From Verrucomicrobiaceae bacterium (GTDB taxonomy: Bacteria > Verrucomicrobiota > Verrucomicrobiia > Verrucomicrobiales > Verrucomicrobiaceae): a stretch of DNA of 64,000 bases. The stretch is taken from assembly GCA_947458455.1 (NCBI GenBank), contig CANGYJ010000014.1:53108-117107 (forward strand). Direction: 5' to 3'. Shown one piece after another: positions 40,013 through 48,559 of this stretch (the first letter of the stretch is position 1; each line of letters opens with the position of its first letter). The position numbers were made by a program, and so were the translations under genes. The notes beneath the pieces were generated by a model. It ran no database searches and was not told the DNA's origin. It saw nothing but the letters and a program-made list of their open reading frames with translations.

Positions 40013-42097
40013 TCACTTTCCATCCGCCTTCCACGTCAGCTTGCCATCAGGATCGAGGAGGTAGGTGACGGGGATGGGCTTGGTGTTTTCGCCGGGCGGG
40101 ATGAGCTGGCCTTCGGCGTTGAAGGCGGTGGTGCGGGCATCGTGGTGGCGCGTCCAGCCGGTGAGTTGGCCGGTGGCGTCATCGTAGCGCATGATGTCGC
40201 GCCAAGGCTTCCGCGTGGTGAGGCGCGGGGGCACCCAGGCGGTGGCGGGTGAACGTTCCAGCACCTCTGGCAGAAGCACTTGGCTGAGCACGGTGAGATG
40301 CAGGCCACGTAGCGCTTGGCGATCGGCGATGGTGAGTTTTTTCGGGAAGACAGAGGTGCGCAGGCTGCCGTCTTTTTCCTGATGCAGGATGCCGAGCAGG
40401 CTGAGGCGGTGCAACTCGGCTCGAAGATCTGCCGGTGCCGTGGTCTTGGGTGACTTCGTGGCGAGATCGAGGATCTCGGCCTGGTTTTGAATGAAGAGCA
40501 AAGGATCGCTGGCGATGACCTCCAGGGCGATGAGCGAGGCCACACGCAGCGTGCGTGGCTTTTCACCGGGAAGAGGTTGGTCGAGCGTCTTGGCGAGTTG
40601 ATCGAGGGCTTCACTGCGAAGCTTTTCGGCCTCGGTTTTGAGATTCGGATCACGGCCGACGGTGGCAGCGGCTTCGAGGCGCTTTTGAAGGTCTTTTTGC
40701 GCCTTCAGAATGGTCTCACGCTCGGCGGGAGTGAAGAGCGGATCAGTGAGGCGGGCGAGCAGCGAACCTCGTGATGGCGCGGCGAGCGCATTCATGAGTC
40801 GAGTCCAGCGCAGGTCGCGGTCGTCGTAAGGCAGGCCAGGCTCGGGATTGGCGGTCTCGTAGTGGATTTCACTCACGCGGCCCTGTTCGTCGTAGAAGCG
40901 CATTTCGTTCGGCAGCATGTAAAAGCTGATGATGGCCGGGGCGCTGATGCTTTTCCCATCGGTGGCAAAGGCGGCGATATCGATGCGATGGCTACGAATG
41001 CCGCGAGCGCCTGGCACGGGCGGTTGCCAGCGCACACGGATGCGGGCGAGCGTGGTGCCAGGCTGCTGATCGATGCGCACGAAGCGTGGATCCCCCTGAA
41101 GCACGGCGAATTTCGCGGCGAGCTTCCGCGGTGTGGCGGCGAAGGATTTATCGAGGCTGACGATGAGGCCGTGCTCAGCGGTGTTTTCCCGGAAGATGCG
41201 TCCGATGCTCACCGGCGTGGTGGCGATGCTGGTGTGGGCTAGCATGCCATGCGGCTCGAACCACTGCTTGCCGCGCTCGGGCTTGGTCTCTTCTTTGATC
41301 TCGATGATGGCGACCGGCGGAATGGTCTCAGGCGTCATCTCATGGGCGAGGCGAATCATTTTGGCCTCGTCGATCTGGCTGGCATCGAAGACGACGGGAT
41401 GCGCCTTGCCGCTAAAGTAGTCGGCATCGCTCGTGACCATCTTGTTCGAGCGGCGGAAAATGGCCTGGAGGGTGGGCGCGAGGAGTTTTTTCTCGAGGAT
41501 GAGCTTCTGCGTGGCAGGTGAAAACGCGGCGGCAGCAGAGATGAAGGCCTGGAGGAAGGGCTGATCGCTCGACGACGAGCCTTGCGAGATCAAAAGGGTG
41601 GGCGTGTTCAGCGGAAGCAGGTCGCCATAGCCGCCGACGCCGTTGGCACCTTTGTCGTGATCGAGGTGCTCAGGGTAGATGAAGAAGTTGTTGAGGAAGT
41701 ACTGCTTCGCGAGGAAGTCCGAACCTGCCGGATCGGTCATGTAAAGGCGCGGCAGGCAGCCCACCTGATCCGGACTGGAAGCCATGGAGCAGTTTCCGAT
41801 GATCGGGATGGAGCGCACGACCTTCGCGGGCCCTTTGTCATCGCCCGCAGCCTTCATCACCTGGAGCTGCGGGTAGTGCTCCGTCATCAGGCGGGAGTGA
41901 AGGCCGTCCCGGTTTTCATAAGTGATGGCGGAGAGTCCTGCAGCAGTGCCAGCGGCGAACCATTCATTGAGCGCCTTGGCCGTGGCGTCGTTTTTCAAGG
42001 AAACGACGTCTCCCGCAGCGGGAATCGAGAGGAGCAGCAGGGCGAATGAGAGCGGAAAACGCACGCGGGAGTTTCGCGGGCGAAGCTGGAATGGCAA
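40013..42097 (-). CDS. Large secreted protein of unknown function
   Basis: A 694-residue protein with an N-terminal signal (arginine-rich start, hydrophobic stretch around residues 14-28). I do not recognise a family. Residues 30-250 contain ITYENRDGLHSRLMTEHYPQLQ and several conserved-looking aromatic and glycine blocks (YPEHLDHDKG, NTPTLLISQGSSSSDQPF). Residues 255-400 look beta-rich. The last 250 residues are helical and charged, ending with TYLLDPDGKLTWKADGK. It may be a conserved verrucomicrobial envelope protein. It is next in sense to the PhyH-like gene but separated from the secondary-metabolite operon. Confidence 0.55.
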   Translation of the reverse strand: MPFQLRPRNSRVRFPLSFALLLLSIPAAGDVVSLKNDATAKALNEWFAAGTAAGLSAITYENRDGLHSRLMTEHYPQLQVMKAAGDDKGPAKVVRSIPIIGNCSMASSPDQVGCLPRLYMTDPAGSDFLAKQYFLNNFFIYPEHLDHDKGANGVGGYGDLLPLNTPTLLISQGSSSSDQPFLQAFISAAAAFSPATQKLILEKKLLAPTLQAIFRRSNKMVTSDADYFSGKAHPVVFDASQIDEAKMIRLAHEMTPETIPPVAIIEIKEETKPERGKQWFEPHGMLAHTSIATTPVSIGRIFRENTAEHGLIVSLDKSFAATPRKLAAKFAVLQGDPRFVRIDQQPGTTLARIRVRWQPPVPGARGIRSHRIDIAAFATDGKSISAPAIISFYMLPNEMRFYDEQGRVSEIHYETANPEPGLPYDDRDLRWTRLMNALAAPSRGSLLARLTDPLFTPAERETILKAQKDLQKRLEAAATVGRDPNLKTEAEKLRSEALDQLAKTLDQPLPGEKPRTLRVASLIALEVIASDPLLFIQNQAEILDLATKSPKTTAPADLRAELHRLSLLGILHQEKDGSLRTSVFPKKLTIADRQALRGLHLTVLSQVLLPEVLERSPATAWVPPRLTTRKPWRDIMRYDDATGQLTGWTRHHDARTTAFNAEGQLIPPGENTKPIPVTYLLDPDGKLTWKADGK

Positions 42098-42118
42098 GAA
42101 GCAAGGTTCACTACTCCT

Positions 42119-42859
42119 TTAGGCGGGCGGTGTGGCAGTAACGGCGGCGGTATAGGCGGCTTTCAGCGCGGCGTCGGTTTGAGTGTGCTGGCCACGATAG
42201 ACGAGGAGGAGGCCGAGACGTGGAAAGTCACTGTGATTCGGTGCGGAGTGATGAATCGTCTCACACTGATGAATGAGGGCATCCCCTGGCTCTAACAGGC
42301 CGCACAACTGCTCCTCCAGCGGCACCGCAGGCGCTTCGGCGAGGCCGATGGAGTTTCCTTTCACACCGGAGGGTTTCGTCGGCAGCATGCCGTGCTTGTG
42401 GGAACCTCGGACATAATAGACGGGACCGTTCGCCATCGTCACGGCATCCATGGCGATCCAGATGGTGAGCATGTCCGGCGGTGATTGGCAGAAGTAGGCG
42501 TTGTCCTGATGATAGGGCACGCCGGAGCCAATGCGGGCCGGCTTGTTAAAAGTCTCCACGCCGACGAGCAGCGGCTCGCCATGCACCAGTTTGGAAACCA
42601 GCGCCACGATCTCCGGCTTCTCCACCATGGGAAGGATGGCCGGATGATGAACTTCGATGCGCCACAGATTGCGCACGGTTTTGCCATCCGGTTCCTGGGT
42701 GCGGGCATCCGCAGGCTTTTCAGCAAGGTCTTCACGCATGTAGCGCTCCAGTTCGGTGCGCAGAGTGAGCACTTCGGCCTGACTGAAAAGGCCACGCACA
42801 CGGATCACGCCGTCGCGTTCATAGTCATCGATCATGGAAGCCGTCTTGGAGGTGCTCAT
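42119..42859 (-). CDS. Phytanoyl-CoA dioxygenase (PhyH)-family Fe(II)/2-oxoglutarate enzyme
   Basis: A 246-residue dioxygenase-like protein. The iron-binding facial triad is HQD (H117, D119) and one of the distal histidines at 203-204 in TIHHSAP, with R214 placed to bind 2-oxoglutarate. VYYVRGSHKHG is the usual family block before the distal histidine. It could hydroxylate an alkyl chain or aromatic product. It is the last gene of the type III polyketide synthase operon, 44 bases after the fusion gene, so tailoring of that lipid is a reasonable inference. Confidence 0.82.
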   Translation of the reverse strand: MSTSKTASMIDDYERDGVIRVRGLFSQAEVLTLRTELERYMREDLAEKPADARTQEPDGKTVRNLWRIEVHHPAILPMVEKPEIVALVSKLVHGEPLLVGVETFNKPARIGSGVPYHQDNAYFCQSPPDMLTIWIAMDAVTMANGPVYYVRGSHKHGMLPTKPSGVKGNSIGLAEAPAVPLEEQLCGLLEPGDALIHQCETIHHSAPNHSDFPRLGLLLVYRGQHTQTDAALKAAYTAAVTATPPA

Positions 42860-42903
42860 GGCCTAAATTTTGAATGGCGGACGTGCTTTTGGCAATCGCG
42901 GGA

Positions 42904-44844
42904 TCAAGCGAGGCCCAGCCGATGCCGTGTGCGCGGACAGGCCACTTTTTCGAGTGTTCCCGCTGGGATGCTCTGCATGGCAAACCAGGCACCGACGTGT
43001 TTGGCGAAGGGGCCGCTGAAAATGAACCGGCGGAAGATGAAGTCACGCAGCGCTGACTTCCATGTTCCGGTCCACACGCCGAGGCCCATGCCCATCGCGG
43101 CACGGGTGGCCGCCACGCTGGCGGCACGGCGGCGGATGCGGTCATACGCCGCCAGCAACGGTGCTGCCGCCTCGCCAAGGCGAAGAATGGCGTGCAGGGC
43201 TTCGGCGGCGAATTCCGCATCGGCAAAGCCGGTGTTCATGCCCTGACCGCCGATGGGGCTCATCACATGCGCGGCATCACCGCAGAGGAGCACGCGGCCA
43301 TCCACGATTTGCTCACAATCGAGCCTGCGCGGCGCGAACGTATGCTGATCGATCTGCGCCGCTGGATCGAGCGTGATACCGGTGCGCTGCTTCACCAGTT
43401 GTGGGATGTTGCCTTCCACGGCCTGAACGATCCAGCGCCTGCGACCATCCGGCAGCGGAAAGGACTCCACGGCACCGTCTTGGGTAAAATAGAGGTGGGC
43501 GTCATCATTCAGGCCGCTGCTGCCCTCAAAATCTCCCATGATGAAGTGGCAGCCGTAGCTCTTCGTGCTCGTGCGCACTCGCAGCAGGTCACGCATGCGG
43601 CTGCGATGGCCATCACACGCCACCAGGTAGTCGGCACGCACCGTCTCACTGCCCAGTGTCAGCGTGACTCCGGCCTCGTCTTGCTTTTTGGCGGTGACTT
43701 CGACGCCTCGCCTCATTTTCACACTCGGGTAGCGAGCGGCCTGTGCCTCCAGCAGCTCCATCGTGATCGCCTGCGGCAGGGAAAGCACGAAGCGATGCCG
43801 CCCTTCGATGCCGCGAAACGAGGCGGTGCCGACGTGACCACTCTGACCATGCACCTGGCACTCACGGATCGGCACGCCGCGTGCCACCATGGCCTCGTCG
43901 AGACCGAGCCGGGCCATGATTTGCAAAGTCGGCGGCGTGATGCCGATGGCCTGTGACCAGGCCTCTCGCTGCGTGCTTTTCTCCAGCACCAGCACGCGCA
44001 CCCCACGCTGACCGAGCAGGCAGGCCAGCAGCAGGCCCACCGGTCCACCACCGACGATGGCGACCTCATGCTCAGAACCCGAGGGCACATGGGGGATGAT
44101 GCTTTGCTTCATGGGATTCCAATACGGCACACGCTTCTGGTAGCGAACAAAAGCATCACCATACCACTGCTGATAACGTTTCTCTTTGATGAAGGGGGCC
44201 ACGTAGCAATACACCGTCCACAGCACCGCGAGCACGAGGTGATCCGGTGTCCAAACCGGTGCGGTCCACAGGATGAGGGTGAAGCTCAGATAGATCGGCT
44301 GACGCACCCATTTGAACAAGCCACCACGCGTGAAGGGGCGGTACATCGGCTCACGATTCGTCCAAACCGAGTGCCAGCCGAGAAAGCCCATTTGGATCTC
44401 CAGCCCTGCATCGCTCATGGACTTCGCCAACAGCAGCCAAGAGCCACAATAGGCTGCGGTAAGCAGATTCAGCGCCCAGCCTTCCGGCGCAGCCCACATC
44501 ACGGCCGAGGGCGACCACAGAAGAAACACCAGGAGGAGTTGGATCGATGCCAGTCCGGCAAAGATCGTCGTCGAAAGCGGTTTGCCGAGTCCCAGCGGAG
44601 CCAGCTTCGTCATGAAACGACGCCCACGCTCCGAAAGCAGCCACGAATGCCCCAGCGCAAATTGCATGAGCAGTAGCACATTCGCCGCCCAAGCCGATGC
44701 ACCGCTCAAAGCCACGAAGCCCGTGCTCAGGCCGCGATACAACGATACCATCATCCCCACCACCGACGTCACGAACAGCACAAAGCCGACGAGTCCATAA
44801 ATCAGCGCCGTGTAGCGCTGCGCGGTGGTATAGGTGGTTTTCAT
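42904..44844 (-). CDS. Fusion of ICMT-type membrane methyltransferase and FAD monooxygenase (SrsB-SrsC-like)
   Basis: A 646-residue two-part enzyme. Residues 1-235 hold five or six hydrophobic helices and the isoprenylcysteine carboxyl methyltransferase pattern (RQPIYLSF at 181-188, KEKRYQQWYGDAFVRYQKRVP at 220-240). A linker of about 20 residues leads to an FAD-dependent aromatic hydroxylase: VAIVGGGPVG (261-270), YLVACDGHRS (DG motif) and LLCGDAAHVMSPIGGQGMNTG (GD motif). In Streptomyces griseus, SrsB (O-methyltransferase of this membrane type) and SrsC (FAD hydroxylase) act on alkylresorcinols made by SrsA. Here both activities are one protein, directly after a type III synthase with a four-base overlap. 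Substrate and product are inferred. Confidence 0.85.
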   Translation of the reverse strand: MKTTYTTAQRYTALIYGLVGFVLFVTSVVGMMVSLYRGLSTGFVALSGASAWAANVLLLMQFALGHSWLLSERGRRFMTKLAPLGLGKPLSTTIFAGLASIQLLLVFLLWSPSAVMWAAPEGWALNLLTAAYCGSWLLLAKSMSDAGLEIQMGFLGWHSVWTNREPMYRPFTRGGLFKWVRQPIYLSFTLILWTAPVWTPDHLVLAVLWTVYCYVAPFIKEKRYQQWYGDAFVRYQKRVPYWNPMKQSIIPHVPSGSEHEVAIVGGGPVGLLLACLLGQRGVRVLVLEKSTQREAWSQAIGITPPTLQIMARLGLDEAMVARGVPIRECQVHGQSGHVGTASFRGIEGRHRFVLSLPQAITMELLEAQAARYPSVKMRRGVEVTAKKQDEAGVTLTLGSETVRADYLVACDGHRSRMRDLLRVRTSTKSYGCHFIMGDFEGSSGLNDDAHLYFTQDGAVESFPLPDGRRRWIVQAVEGNIPQLVKQRTGITLDPAAQIDQHTFAPRRLDCEQIVDGRVLLCGDAAHVMSPIGGQGMNTGFADAEFAAEALHAILRLGEAAAPLLAAYDRIRRRAASVAATRAAMGMGLGVWTGTWKSALRDFIFRRFIFSGPFAKHVGAWFAMQSIPAGTLEKVACPRTRHRLGLA

Positions 44845-45989
44845 GTGAGAGCGGCTGCCTTTTCGAGGTGGGCCACGGTTGTGGCACAGCCCACACGCTC
44901 CAGCACGGCGGTCTCGACAGTGAGACCGGGGCCAAAGGCCATCGCCATGGTGAGGGCGTGATCGGTCTCGGCCTCTTCGAGCAGATCTTTGAGCACGAAG
45001 AGCACCGTGGCGCTGCTCATGTTGCCGTAATCCGCCAGCACGCTGCGTGAGGAGGCGAGCGCTGCGGGCGGCAGTTGCAGGCTTTGCTCCACTTTATCGA
45101 GGATGCTGCGCCCACCGGGATGCACGGCCCATTCCTGAATGTCCTCCAGCTTCAAATCATGCTTCTGGAGCAGGTCGTTCGCCAGATGGCGCACATTGGC
45201 GCCGATGATCTCCGGCACATAACTGGACAAAACGATGTTAAAGCCCTCGTTGCCGATGTCCCAAGCCATCTCGGCCTCACCGGCGGGCAATAGCGCCGAG
45301 GTAAAACCACGCAGCGCATAGGCCGGGCGGTTTTTCATCGGTTCACGAGCACTGACGATGGCCGCGGCCGCACCATCGGCGAAGAGTGAATTCGCGAGGA
45401 TGTTATCCGGCTTCTCGTCGATCTGCATGTGCAGCGTGCAGAGCTCCAGGCATACCACGAGCACCACGGCCTCGGCATTGGCCTCACAGAACTGCGCTGC
45501 CATGCGTAGCGCCGGAAAGGCTGCATAACAGCCCATGAAGCCCAAGGTGTATCGCTGCACATCGCCGCGAAGTCCAAGCTCGCGGATGATGTGGTAATCA
45601 GGCCCCGGATTGGCAAAACCGGTGCAGGAGGCGAAAACGACGTGCGTCACATCCTGCGGCAAAAAACCGGCTTCACCGTCCAGCGCCTGCCGCGCCACTT
45701 TGACGGCTAGTTCGCGTGAAGCATGGGCATACACCGCATTCCGCTGTGCCGTTCCGGGGGAGATGATGCGGCCTTCGGCATCCGTGCGGTAGAGATGAGC
45801 CTCCGCTTCGCTGGAGAAGTCTCCCAGCACGCTGTGACGCGTCTCGATACCGCTGCGGTTGTAGATGGCGTGAATGAGGCGTTTGGATTTCGGATCGTTC
45901 GTCCATCCTTTCATGCGATCACGGATGAAAGCCTGCTCGTAGGCCCACTGCGGTGCACGCGTGGCGATTTTGTGAAGGTAAGGACTCAT
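44841..45989 (-). CDS. Type III polyketide synthase, alkylresorcinol/alkylpyrone type
   Basis: A 382-residue chalcone-synthase-fold enzyme that extends a fatty acyl starter with malonyl-CoA and cyclises it. The catalytic triad is complete: C154 in GFMGCYAAFPALR, H290 in WAVHPGG and N323 in YGNMSSAT. The GFGPGLT block of the family reads AFGPGLTVE near residue 350. The sequence type is that of bacterial phenolic-lipid synthases (SrsA, ArsB/C, PKS18-like). It overlaps YceI upstream and the fusion enzyme downstream by four bases each. The chain length and whether the product is a resorcinol or pyrone cannot be told. Confidence 0.93.
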   Translation of the reverse strand: MSPYLHKIATRAPQWAYEQAFIRDRMKGWTNDPKSKRLIHAIYNRSGIETRHSVLGDFSSEAEAHLYRTDAEGRIISPGTAQRNAVYAHASRELAVKVARQALDGEAGFLPQDVTHVVFASCTGFANPGPDYHIIRELGLRGDVQRYTLGFMGCYAAFPALRMAAQFCEANAEAVVLVVCLELCTLHMQIDEKPDNILANSLFADGAAAAIVSAREPMKNRPAYALRGFTSALLPAGEAEMAWDIGNEGFNIVLSSYVPEIIGANVRHLANDLLQKHDLKLEDIQEWAVHPGGRSILDKVEQSLQLPPAALASSRSVLADYGNMSSATVLFVLKDLLEEAETDHALTMAMAFGPGLTVETAVLERVGCATTVAHLEKAAALT

Positions 45990-46540
45990 GGTTTTGTCAG
46001 GGTGACGTGGGCGCGGACGGTGATGTCGTCGCCGACACGGATGAAAAGCAAAACGGCGGGAACGTTGATGTCACTGGCCTTCATCGACACCGGGAATTCG
46101 AGGTCAAAGCTCGCTTTGCCACCTTTGAGCTGCCAGTTGGAGATGGTGGCGGTGATGTTTTGCGGCTTGCCGAGCAGCGTCAGTGCCAGAGGCAGCTTTG
46201 TCGGCGTGCCTGAGGCGGCGATCAGGCTGAAGTCCGCGTCGATCTTGCCCGTGATGAGCGGGTGATCGGTGATTTTCATGGCTTTGCGCATGTTTTCATC
46301 GCGCTTCGCCTCGGCGGTATCCATTCCGGCAGCTTTGACGGTGACGGTTGAAACCACACGCTGCGGCTTGTCACCCTTCATGGTCACATCCGCCTTGAAC
46401 GGCTCGGCGCTGACCTTTCCACCCCAGTCATGCAGCGTGGAAGTGCCATCGAAGGTGATCTTGGCGCTGCCGCTCCAGGTTTCAGCCCTCGCGATGGCGG
46501 AGAAGAGCAACAGAGCTAGCAGACAGGGGCGTGTGATCAT
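45986..46540 (-). CDS. YceI-family periplasmic lipid-binding protein
   Basis: A 184-residue secreted protein (signal peptide about 1-19) of the YceI lipocalin-like beta-barrel family. ITFDGTSTLHDWGGKV near residue 30, ITDHPLITGKIDA and the terminal ADINVPAVLLFIRVGDDITVRAHVTL-type strand are typical. YceI homologues bind polyisoprenoid quinones or amphipathic lipids between the membranes. Its place inside the operon suggests it carries the phenolic lipid or quinone made by its neighbours. ATG 46540 was chosen for the signal peptide. Confidence 0.85.
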   Translation of the reverse strand: MITRPCLLALLLFSAIARAETWSGSAKITFDGTSTLHDWGGKVSAEPFKADVTMKGDKPQRVVSTVTVKAAGMDTAEAKRDENMRKAMKITDHPLITGKIDADFSLIAASGTPTKLPLALTLLGKPQNITATISNWQLKGGKASFDLEFPVSMKASDINVPAVLLFIRVGDDITVRAHVTLTKP

Positions 46541-46568
46541 GAGGTTTGAGGCTGAATTTTTGTTTGGA

Positions 46569-47432
46569 TCAACTCGCGGGTTTATCAGCACTGAACACGC
46601 CATAACGCATCACTCCGAGTTCATAGGCTATCCAAATGCGGAACAGCGTGAGCGCGAAGATGCGATTGGGGTTCTTCGCGCTGAAAAGGAAGCTGCGATA
46701 GTGGGGTTTCGCGAAAAAACCCTTTACCGTGCGCCAGGCACACAGCGGCCAGGTCTTTTTCACCTGCTGGGCGTAATCATGAAACTGGTAGTTCGTGAAT
46801 CCCGCCGCCAAAGTCGCGGCGCGGAACTCGCTCTCTGGCCGCACCCCGGCGATTTGACCTTCACGCGTGATGGCGTCGATCAGGAAGCGCTTGGATAGTG
46901 CGCTGGGGCTCTCACACGCCATCCAGGCCAGGGCCACCAAGCGGCCGCCGGGCTTCATCACTCGGTAACATTCACGGAAGAAAGTGGGGAGGTCCGGCAT
47001 GTGCTCCAGGCTTTCCACCGTTTCCACCACGTCGAAGCGATTGTCCGGCAGTTGGTTCTGATACCAATCCCGCAAGAGGTAAGTGGTCTTGCCGGGCACA
47101 TCGTTGTGCTCTTGAGCGTAGCGCCATTGCGTGCTGGAAATGGTCATGCCGGTGACATCGGCGCCATATCGCTCGGCCAAGATCTTCGCCGTCGCTCCAT
47201 AGCCACAGCCAATGTCACACACGTCACTGCCTTTGCCGGTGCCGCCGAGTTTGGCCACGAGTGTCACCAGATTCTCCACTGCCTCAATGTCACTCTCCTT
47301 GCCCGTGAGCCACAGGCCGTGATGGACATGCTCGCCCCAGATCTCGCGGTAAAATTGATCGAGATCATCATAGTGCGAAGCTGCGCCGTCGATGGTGGGT
47401 TTGTAGTCGCCGAGAGCGGTCGTGGAGGTCAT
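46569..47432 (-). CDS. SAM methyltransferase, gamma-tocopherol methyltransferase-like
   Basis: A 287-residue class I methyltransferase. The N-terminal block YREIWGEHVHHGLW (residues 28-41) and motif I VCDIGCGYG (71-79), followed by SSTQWRYAQ, are those of tocopherol C-methyltransferases and related quinol or sterol methylases. The C-terminal third has basic, aromatic-rich helices suited to a membrane-bound substrate. The likely reaction is C-methylation of the phenol or quinol ring made in this operon; this is inference. Its start overlaps the upstream gene by four bases. Confidence 0.82.
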   Translation of the reverse strand: MTSTTALGDYKPTIDGAASHYDDLDQFYREIWGEHVHHGLWLTGKESDIEAVENLVTLVAKLGGTGKGSDVCDIGCGYGATAKILAERYGADVTGMTISSTQWRYAQEHNDVPGKTTYLLRDWYQNQLPDNRFDVVETVESLEHMPDLPTFFRECYRVMKPGGRLVALAWMACESPSALSKRFLIDAITREGQIAGVRPESEFRAATLAAGFTNYQFHDYAQQVKKTWPLCAWRTVKGFFAKPHYRSFLFSAKNPNRIFALTLFRIWIAYELGVMRYGVFSADKPAS

Positions 47433-48022
47433 GGTTGTTTCTTAGTCCTGAAATTAACTGCGTTATGCCTTTTCCTGCCATCCCCTCTGCGGCTCAATTT
47501 GGGCAACTTGGGGACGCTAGGCCTTCGCCTATTTGGAGGCCAGTTTGGCGATGTCTCGGCTGCTGAAGGCTCGCCGACCTTTTCATCGCCGATGAACGCA
47601 CGCACGCCCCAGCCATGGTAGCGGTGGCCGGTGGCGTCGATCTTTTTGAAGACGGGACGGCGTCCGCCGAGGATGCGCTCGGAGTGCTGGCGGGTGTAGT
47701 CAAAGATCACTTCCTTGGTCTTCACACTGCCAGATTTGCCGGGCAAGAGGTCGATCAGCTCGGTGCCATCGGCTTGCTTGACGATCTTGTCAGCACTGAG
47801 GTCATCGGAAAAAAAGGTCCACTCGAGGCGCAGTTGGGCGCTGTCTTTGAGTCCGGTGCCACTGACCTTGATCTCCAGCCAGCGGTGATGTTTTTCCTCC
47901 GCGCTGGTGCCGCTGTGGGCTTCGTGGGTACCTTTCATATCCACTTGGAGGGGCACCCAGGTGCTAGCGAAGCACTGGCTGATGAACAGGAGGAGGATGA
48001 GGGAAGTGAGCCTTGTTTTCAT
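47429..48022 (-). CDS. Small secreted protein of unknown function, first gene of the phenolic-lipid operon
   Basis: A 197-residue protein with a signal peptide (about 1-19). Residues 20-145 look like a beta-sandwich (RWLEIKVSGTGLKDSAQLRLEWTFFSDDL, GHRYHGWGVRAFIGDEKVGEPS). The last 45 residues are arginine- and proline-rich and atypical, possibly derived from repeat sequence or a frameshift. I know no family. It is translationally coupled to the methyltransferase, and its 3' neighbours define its context. Directly upstream is the RND/histidine kinase scar. Confidence 0.6.
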   Translation of the reverse strand: MKTRLTSLILLLFISQCFASTWVPLQVDMKGTHEAHSGTSAEEKHHRWLEIKVSGTGLKDSAQLRLEWTFFSDDLSADKIVKQADGTELIDLLPGKSGSVKTKEVIFDYTRQHSERILGGRRPVFKKIDATGHRYHGWGVRAFIGDEKVGEPSAAETSPNWPPNRRRPSVPKLPKLSRRGDGRKRHNAVNFRTKKQP

Positions 48023-48411
48023 GCGTGGGTGAGTTGGGGTTCAGGATGCGAATGGATTTCCTCAGGTGCTCGTGCCCTCGCGGGACGGCCGATGAGCCAG
48101 CGGTAGAGCACCGGGAGCAGGAAGAGCGTCAAAAACGTGCTGCTGACGATCCCGCCGATCACGACGGTGGCCAGCGGGCGCTGCACCTCGGCTCCGGTAC
48201 CTTCGCTGATGGCCATGGGGATGAAGCTGATGGCGGCGCTGATGCTGAAGGGCAGGTCTCGCATCCAAAGAGACGCCACGCCGCCGGTGATGGCGAGTGG
48301 GATGCCGGCGTAGATGATGAGCGTCTGCATCACGCTTTTGAAGGCGCTGTGGATGAGCACGAAGATGAGAATCAGCGCCAGCGGCGCGACGACCATGAGC
48401 CGCGCACGCGC
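48019..48411 (-). pseudogene. Remnant of a CusA/CzcA-type RND efflux pump gene
   Basis: The minus strand encodes the last 130 residues of a heavy-metal RND pump: RLMVVAPLALILIFVLIHSAF, GIPLAITGGVASLWM and PFSISAAISFI, then PMAISEGTGAEVQRPLATVVIGGI and VLYRWLIG. Relative to CusA, roughly 50 residues are missing between ISFI and PMAI (joint near 48219), and everything before RLMVV is lost. The N-terminal side joins a histidine kinase fragment on the other strand. No start codon or pump function is left. Confidence 0.82.
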
Positions 48412-48528
48412 CTCGGCCTGAGCCTCGTCCACGCCATCGTGCATGCCCATGGAGGTCAAAGTGGCTGCGAAAACCGCCCCGGAGGCGGCGCGGAGTTTTG
48501 GCTGAAGCTGCCCACATTTGAGGCGTGA
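48409..48528 (+). pseudogene. Remnant of a sensor histidine kinase ATPase domain
   Basis: The plus strand encodes a 39-residue end of a HATPase domain: LGLSLVHAIVHAHGGQ corresponds to the G2 box, then GGGAEFWLKLP and a stop at 48526. The usual GTGLGL part is cut at the joint with the RND remnant (48409-48411). Together the two tails indicate that a divergent pump and kinase pair lost its centre by deletion. Confidence 0.78.
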
Positions 48529-48559
48529 TTCGTGCATTTGATGCGTTCTCGCCTTCACG

